DNA of 33,149 nt from Fimbriimonadaceae bacterium (GTDB lineage Bacteria; Armatimonadota; Fimbriimonadia; Fimbriimonadales; Fimbriimonadaceae), in the NCBI GenBank assembly GCA_014380605.1, contig JACMJO010000523.1, positions 1 through 33,149 of the forward strand, written 5' to 3'. The position numbers and the translations under genes were made by a program. Shown here in pieces: positions 27,735 through 33,149 of this stretch; positions within the stretch are counted from its first letter, which is position 1; each line of letters starts with the position of its first letter. The notes under the pieces were generated by a model. That model did not search any database and was not told the origin of the DNA. It was given only the letters and a program-made list of their open reading frames with translations.

Positions 27735-28642
27735 TCGAACTCACGAACGCCTCCAAGTGGTACGGACAGGTCATTGGACTAAACGACGTCACCTGCACGA
27801 TCGGTCCAGGCGTGACCGCTCTGCTCGGAATGAATGGAGCGGGCAAGAGCACGCTTATGAAGCTGGTTACGGGCCAAGTTAGGCCGACAACCGGCCAGGT
27901 GGTAGTCAATGGCGAAGACCCGTTCGCCAACCCGAACGTTTTTCGCAGGCTGGGTTATTGCCCGGAGATCGACAACTTCTACGAGTGGCAGACCGGAAGA
28001 CAGTTCGTCTACGGGATGGCGAGGTACAGCGGTTTTGCTCACGCCGATGCCACTGCCCGAACCCAGCGCGTTTTAGAAGAAGTCGGGATGGCAGAAAGGT
28101 GCGACAAGAGGATCGCGGGCTTTTCAAAGGGAATGCGTCAGAGAATCAAACTCGCCCAAGCGATGCTAAACGATCCCGATGCGATCCTGCTGGACGAGCC
28201 CCTTAACGGCCTGGACCCAGTTGGTCGTCGGGAATTGATGGATCTCTTGAAGGTTCTGGCCGATCAGGGCAAATCCATCCTCGTGAGCAGTCACATTTTG
28301 TTCGAAGTCGAGCAGATGACGAGATCGATTCTGCTTTTGCACCGAGGGCGACTGATGGCGTCGGGCGATCTGCGCGTTATTCGTGAACTGATCGACAAGT
28401 ATCCGCACCGGGTACGAATCGAAACTCCAGAGCCAAGGGAAGTTGCCAAGCGGTTGGTGGCCCTGCCTTATGTGCTCAGCGTGGAGTTCGAACGCGACGG
28501 GCTGGAACTACAGACTCGGGAACCGAGCAAATTTTACGACGAAATTCCTGGGTTGGTCTTAGACGAAAACATCCCAGTGACGTCGTTCAGTAGTCCCGAC
28601 AACAACCTGGAATCGATTTTCCGATATTTGGTGAACGGATGA
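27731..28642 (+). CDS. ABC transporter ATP-binding protein
   Basis: MIELTNASKWYGQVIGLNDVTCTIGPG; LLGMNGAGKSTLMKLVTGQ; FSKGMRQRIKLAQAM; LLDEPLNGLDPVGR. True start 27731; the listed N-terminus overlaps the permease out of frame. Confidence 0.93.
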   Translation: MIELTNASKWYGQVIGLNDVTCTIGPGVTALLGMNGAGKSTLMKLVTGQVRPTTGQVVVNGEDPFANPNVFRRLGYCPEIDNFYEWQTGRQFVYGMARYSGFAHADATARTQRVLEEVGMAERCDKRIAGFSKGMRQRIKLAQAMLNDPDAILLDEPLNGLDPVGRRELMDLLKVLADQGKSILVSSHILFEVEQMTRSILLLHRGRLMASGDLRVIRELIDKYPHRVRIETPEPREVAKRLVALPYVLSVEFERDGLELQTREPSKFYDEIPGLVLDENIPVTSFSSPDNNLESIFRYLVNG

Positions 28643-29412
28643 CCGAAGTTTTTGTATTTCAAGCGGCGCTGAGGGACTTCCTTCGCATTAAGCGAATCAT
28701 CGTCTGGATACTGGTCGCGTTCGCTCTGTTCGGAATCTCGAAGGTTTTTCTCTACGTGAATCAGGCGAACGACTTAGCCGAAGCATATTCCATGCTTTCG
28801 TCCTTGCTTGTCTTTCGAGTGCTTCCCCTTGCCTCGGCAATCTTCAGCTCGGCGGTGATTGGGCAGGAGGTCGAACAAAAAACCATCGTTTACTTGCTGA
28901 CCCGGCCAGTTGAGAGATGGAAGCTTGTTCTGTTCCGGACGCTGGCAAGCGCAGTTGCGGTTTCGCTGGTTTCGGTCGTGACTCTGGCCCTTGTGTCAGC
29001 GGCGGTTTACGGTAGCCCGTTTTCGAACCCGATGTTCTTCCGTGACCTCGTTGCGATTCTCGTCGGGTCTCTGGCTTACGGGACGCTGTTTGTGTTCGTC
29101 ACCCTTCTGATGAGCAAAGCGGCCATGGTCGTGTGCTTGTTGTTCGCTTTTGCTTGGGAGACAGCCGTTCCCAATATGCCGGGAAGCATGTCTTCCCTTT
29201 CGGTGAGCACCTACCTCAGCGCGATCGCTCAGAGGCCATCGGCCCTTGGCGGAGGCGGGTTCTTAGGGAACATGGCGAATGCGCTCGGAGTGAATGCCGT
29301 GAGCGCCCAGACTGGTTGGATGATTCTGGCTCTGATGATCGCCTTCTTCGGTGGCCTTGGGATGTGGTGGTTTAGCACGTTCGAGTTCCTGCCCCGGGAA
29401 GATGCCGAATAA
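28639..29412 (+). CDS. ABC-2 type permease
   Basis: 257 aa multi-TM protein with SAVIGQEVEQKTIVYLLTRPVERWKLVLFR, start overlapping upstream stop (ATGA). Confidence 0.85.
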   Translation: MTEVFVFQAALRDFLRIKRIIVWILVAFALFGISKVFLYVNQANDLAEAYSMLSSLLVFRVLPLASAIFSSAVIGQEVEQKTIVYLLTRPVERWKLVLFRTLASAVAVSLVSVVTLALVSAAVYGSPFSNPMFFRDLVAILVGSLAYGTLFVFVTLLMSKAAMVVCLLFAFAWETAVPNMPGSMSSLSVSTYLSAIAQRPSALGGGGFLGNMANALGVNAVSAQTGWMILALMIAFFGGLGMWWFSTFEFLPREDAE

Positions 29413-29459
29413 TCGGTTGCATCGAAACGCACGCGGTTGGTGGTCAAGTAAAGTAAAGA

Positions 29460-30071
29460 GTGCGCACCCTTCTTCCCCTTGCCCTAATCGGCCTCTCTGC
29501 GACTGCTTTTGCCGACCGTTTGATCACTATCCCAACAGGAACCAAGATCAAGCTCAATACGATCAAGGCGGAAGGGATTTGGGAGCAATCTCGTGCGCGA
29601 TCTAGCCGCTACTATCTGGGAGCGGGCCTAACCGATGCCATCGACGCACAGTTCACCGGAGAGAGGTTCGAGGGAGAGCGATTTCGCAGTTCGTTCGACA
29701 TCTCTTATAACTACATTCCCCCAATTATTGGAGTTGGGCCCGGAGTCAGTTTTGGCGTTCAGGATGTGTTGAACGTGACCAACGACGGCCGCCGCTACTT
29801 CATTGCCATCACGACGAGGCAAGGGTTCGCGGATTCCGTCAGCGGGTCTATTCCGGCCGAGTTCACGCTTGGAGCCTACTTTGGCTCAGTGACGGCTCCG
29901 TTCATCGGGGTCATGCTTCCGTTTACAGACTATGTGCGAGTGCTCGCTGAGTACAACGGACGTCGAATCAATGCGGGCGTCGAGATTCGCCCTACGAACG
30001 ACATCGCCCTGCGAGCGATCTTTGAGCGGAAAGATCTGCTGATAGGCGCTCAGGTAACGATCAAGTTTTAG
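29460..30071 (+). CDS. hypothetical exported protein, possible outer-membrane beta-barrel
   Basis: GTG start, signal peptide MRTLLPLALIGLSATAFA, alternating amphipathic strands and terminal Phe (...AQVTIKF). Confidence 0.6.
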   Translation: MRTLLPLALIGLSATAFADRLITIPTGTKIKLNTIKAEGIWEQSRARSSRYYLGAGLTDAIDAQFTGERFEGERFRSSFDISYNYIPPIIGVGPGVSFGVQDVLNVTNDGRRYFIAITTRQGFADSVSGSIPAEFTLGAYFGSVTAPFIGVMLPFTDYVRVLAEYNGRRINAGVEIRPTNDIALRAIFERKDLLIGAQVTIKF

Positions 30072-30750
30072 CGGGTTCTTGGACCTTAGAGTCTTCGGCG
30101 GGAAGCACGGGGAATCCGTGTTCATTGCAAAGCTTCCTAATTCTTTCTGAGATCACCCGGCAGAATTCATCTCGAGCTTCCTTGTCGTTGAAGCCCTGCG
30201 CGACCTCGGCAAAAGTGAAGGGTTTACCGAAGGCAATGGTGATCAGGTGTCTTCTGCGCTTGGCTTTTCCACGGGGCATCACGACTTTTGAGCCGACGAT
30301 GCCTACTGGAACAACGGGAGCACCAGTTCGCTTGGCAAGCATGGCGACACCCTTGTTGACCGGTAGCATTCTCACTCCATCGCCTCGAGTGCCTTCGGGG
30401 TGGATCAGGAGGGCTTCACCTTGGTTCAGCATGTCGATGGATTTCCGAATGGCCTCCATGTCGCCCTCCCCCCGGTGCACAGGGTAAGCACCAAGGCTCG
30501 CGATCAGCTTGCCGAAGATGCCCTTGAACAGCTCCTCCTTTGCCATGAATCGCAGTCGACGCTGAGGCATCGCACAGCTCGTTGCAGGAGGGTCTAAGTG
30601 GCTCACGTGAATCGGGGCGATGATCACTGGACCGGTCGACGGGATATTTTCTCTGCCGATCGATTTCAGGCCGCCGGTGACAAGGCCGAAAAAGAACGTG
30701 CGCACGAGCCAGTTGACGAAGCGATACCACCGGTCGTTATGCTTCGCCAT
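30061..30750 (-). CDS. 1-acyl-sn-glycerol-3-phosphate acyltransferase (PlsC-like)
   Basis: PVIIAPIHVSHLDPPATSCAMP (HxxxxD-type), FMAKEELFKG, LIHPEGTRGDG, GAPVVPVGIVG. Confidence 0.92.
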   Translation of the reverse strand: MAKHNDRWYRFVNWLVRTFFFGLVTGGLKSIGRENIPSTGPVIIAPIHVSHLDPPATSCAMPQRRLRFMAKEELFKGIFGKLIASLGAYPVHRGEGDMEAIRKSIDMLNQGEALLIHPEGTRGDGVRMLPVNKGVAMLAKRTGAPVVPVGIVGSKVVMPRGKAKRRRHLITIAFGKPFTFAEVAQGFNDKEARDEFCRVISERIRKLCNEHGFPVLPAEDSKVQEPAKT

Positions 30751-30791
30751 GGGTATGAGATTACTCTCATTCCTGCTATAACTTCCCCCAG

Positions 30792-32054
30792 ATGATCAAC
30801 GACGCGCCTCGCCAAGCTTGGTACAAGGGCTTGACCCGTTACCAATGGACGATCCTGTTCGTCGCGTGGCTTGGGTGGGTGTTCGACATCTTCGACTCCG
30901 CGATCTTCAACCTAACCAAGGGCGAAATGATCAAGGAGATGATGGGGGCCGAGGCTTACAAAGCACATGGAACGGTTGTTGAAGGCAACATCCAGGGCTT
31001 TTTCTTTGCCGGGTGGGCCCTTGGAGGGTTGCTCTTCGGCATCCTTGCGGATCGGTGGGGCCGTACGCGGACACTAACCCTCACCATTCTCATTTATAGC
31101 GTGTTTACTGGCCTGACCGTTTTCTGCCAGGAGCCTTGGCACGTCGGCGTTGCCCGGTTCATCACCGCTCTAGGGATTGGTGGCGAGTGGGCGGCGGGCG
31201 CGGCTTTGGTAGCTGAGGTCATGCCCGAGCGAACTCGCGTTGCGGCGGCGGCTCTTCTTCAAAGCGCGGCGGCGATCGGTCCGGCTCTTACTTCCGTGGC
31301 TCTTATCTCACTCAGCCACAAGGGATGGCAAGCCATGTACCTCCTCGGAATCGTCCCCGCCCTTATCTGCGTGGGGATACGCTTTTTCGTTAAGGAGCCA
31401 GAAGCGACCAGTAGCCCGCAAGCGCGGTCCAAGACTCCATTGGCAGACATCTGGTCCGATCCGAAGTGGCGTAGGAACGTGCTGATCGCCATGGTCATCG
31501 GGGCGGTCGTTGTGACGGGAGCGGGAACAGTCTCGTTCTGGGGTCCCAACCTCATGGATGCCGCCAACCAAGGGCTACCTACAGCGCTCGCCAAAGAAAG
31601 GAAGGGCTATGCGACTTTGATATCGCACATCGGAACATTGGCGGGGGTTCTTCTGGTGCCATGGCTTTGCCAGCGATTTGGTCGGAAAAGGACGATTGGT
31701 GCGTTTTTCCTTCTGGCGCCGCTGGCCGCATTGTTGGTCGTCAATGTAGGTTCCAGTTACCAAACCCTTCTTTGGACATTGCCCATTTACAGCTTCTTCG
31801 CGATCGGAATATCCGCCGCACTGGTTCTGTATTTTCCTGAGCTATTCCCCACAAGGATGCGCGCAACGGGTGCGGGGATGGCCTATAACGTCGGGCGGGT
31901 GTTTTCGATCGTTATTCCAATGGTCTCGGGCGCCCTAATCGCCCAGTTTGGATCCATTGGGACGGGCTTCTTGATCGCCGCCGGGTTCTATGCTGTTGGT
32001 CTTGTCGCCGTGTACTTTGCCCCGGAGACCAAGGGGCAGAGCTTGCCGGCTTGA
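30792..32054 (+). CDS. MFS transporter
   Basis: 420 aa, multi-TM, FGILADRWGRTRTL, GIGGEWAAGAALVAE, LFPTRMRATGAGMAYNVGR, FAPETKGQSLP. Confidence 0.93.
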   Translation: MINDAPRQAWYKGLTRYQWTILFVAWLGWVFDIFDSAIFNLTKGEMIKEMMGAEAYKAHGTVVEGNIQGFFFAGWALGGLLFGILADRWGRTRTLTLTILIYSVFTGLTVFCQEPWHVGVARFITALGIGGEWAAGAALVAEVMPERTRVAAAALLQSAAAIGPALTSVALISLSHKGWQAMYLLGIVPALICVGIRFFVKEPEATSSPQARSKTPLADIWSDPKWRRNVLIAMVIGAVVVTGAGTVSFWGPNLMDAANQGLPTALAKERKGYATLISHIGTLAGVLLVPWLCQRFGRKRTIGAFFLLAPLAALLVVNVGSSYQTLLWTLPIYSFFAIGISAALVLYFPELFPTRMRATGAGMAYNVGRVFSIVIPMVSGALIAQFGSIGTGFLIAAGFYAVGLVAVYFAPETKGQSLPA

Positions 32055-32077
32055 GCTCCTTTTGGTGAGAGACCGCA

Positions 32078-33149
32078 CTAACTTTTAGTGATCGGCACGA
32101 TACCCTTAAAGTGGTCGACAGGCTGCAATGTTCGAACGGATAACTTGAACTTCCAGTCTGCCTTCCCGGTCTTAGATCCGGAGGGCACAAATGGCAGTGA
32201 GGAGGTTCCCAACTGGCTCCCCATGGTGTGCGGAAACTTCAGCACTCCGATGCCGAATTGGCCCAAATCTGGCTCGATTCCGAGAAGCTGAAAGCTCGCG
32301 GTGTCGATTTTTAGTCCCTCGTGGCCCTGCCGCTCTTGGCGTAAATGCCGTATCGACATCTTCAACTCCACCTCCTTGACGCTGCCCGTTGCTTGGCGAT
32401 ACCGTTTCAACCGTTGAGCGGGTATCTCAACCATAATGCCGCTTGAGGAGGTCACTGCGATCGGCTTAGCAACGTTCAAAACCGGGCTTCCAAACTCCTC
32501 CTCGATCGAAATGCCTTTCACATGGATGTACTCAGTATCTTCGTTGACCTTGAACAGCGTCTCTTCAAGCTCCACTTCTCGCGACCCGCTTTCAACCATG
32601 CTAGATTGCACGGTATTGCCCTGTGGTGTGTAGTTACGTGGACCTGCATCCGATAAGTAAAGGAGAAAGGTCGAACGGAGTAAGCTGATTGCTGAAACAA
32701 GCCCAGGTTTAGGGTTCACCACTTCGACCTCGATGGCGTTTTGGATCTGAGTTACCTTCCATCGTGGACCCTTCATCCGCTGTTCGGATGCTTGGATAGC
32801 CAAAGCTGGTCGCGTGAACTTTTCGAGTCTTATGGCGGGAAGGTCTCGCTTCACTTTGCCAACTTGGCGAATCATCAAATCCAGGAAAGGAACTTTAGGA
32901 TCGAAGCCCTTCTGGACGGCGAAAAAACCCATCGATCCTCGAATCCGCCCTGATCGGACCGGTTGTTCATATCCATCGGGCGAACGAACGGAAGCCCACA
33001 AGTCGGAGCCGTTAGGATTGAAAGGCTTTCCGTTGGCCGAGAAATCGACAACCACCCATTCGCTGTCCGTGATCCAGCAAGGCCACGGTTTGCCAAACTC
33101 CTGTCCAACCATGCCACCCAGCTTATTACAGGGAAACTCCTTTCGCAAA
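32078..33149 (-). CDS. hypothetical protein (5' end probably beyond window)
   Basis: Long open frame reaching the window edge; no family recognised. Confidence 0.6.
   Translation of the reverse strand, partial: LRKEFPCNKLGGMVGQEFGKPWPCWITDSEWVVVDFSANGKPFNPNGSDLWASVRSPDGYEQPVRSGRIRGSMGFFAVQKGFDPKVPFLDLMIRQVGKVKRDLPAIRLEKFTRPALAIQASEQRMKGPRWKVTQIQNAIEVEVVNPKPGLVSAISLLRSTFLLYLSDAGPRNYTPQGNTVQSSMVESGSREVELEETLFKVNEDTEYIHVKGISIEEEFGSPVLNVAKPIAVTSSSGIMVEIPAQRLKRYRQATGSVKEVELKMSIRHLRQERQGHEGLKIDTASFQLLGIEPDLGQFGIGVLKFPHTMGSQLGTSSLPFVPSGSKTGKADWKFKLSVRTLQPVDHFKGIVPITKS

Noticed and set aside
1-33149. tRNA, rRNA, transposase or prophage genes
   Set aside because: No T-loop/acceptor patterns, integrase or transposase motifs seen by eye; a tRNAscan/Infernal run would be needed to be certain.

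Overview
This is an ordinary-looking chromosomal window that looks bacterial. The prepilin-type protein style, a PEP-CTERM protein, an S9 peptidase and the codon usage suggest Armatimonadota/Fimbriimonas-like, but that is inference only. It has about 30 densely packed genes. Housekeeping genes: serC, tgt, an ABC-F ATPase, HIT, family-4 UDG, metG, SprT-like, a bifunctional NAD(P)HX epimerase/dehydratase, selD, PlsC and MFS. Accessory modules: an FHA-FHA-VWA cluster, a two-ATPase/two-permease ABC operon, a cyanophycinase-like peptidase, a prepilin-like protein and a PEP-CTERM protein. I found no rRNA, tRNA, CRISPR array or transposase. The strongest observation is that selD is mis-called by simple ORF finding. 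Its conserved N-terminus lies upstream of the listed ORF and is reached through an in-frame UGA at exactly the catalytic Cys position (RLTHLVSCAG-U-ASKLGP). A perfect hairpin sits at bacterial-SECIS distance, so SelD is predicted to be a selenoprotein. Other signals: a three-copy intergenic family of 9-bp-period repeats with a covarying 7-bp inverted repeat; an in-frame palindromic 9-bp-period insertion in tgt; a tandem octamer repeat inside the ABC operon; tandem-duplicated 27-aa membrane peptides absent from the ORF track; a bacterial Mpv17/PMP22-like protein; and a VWA protein with three DPx[RK]T motifs next to FHA-domain genes.
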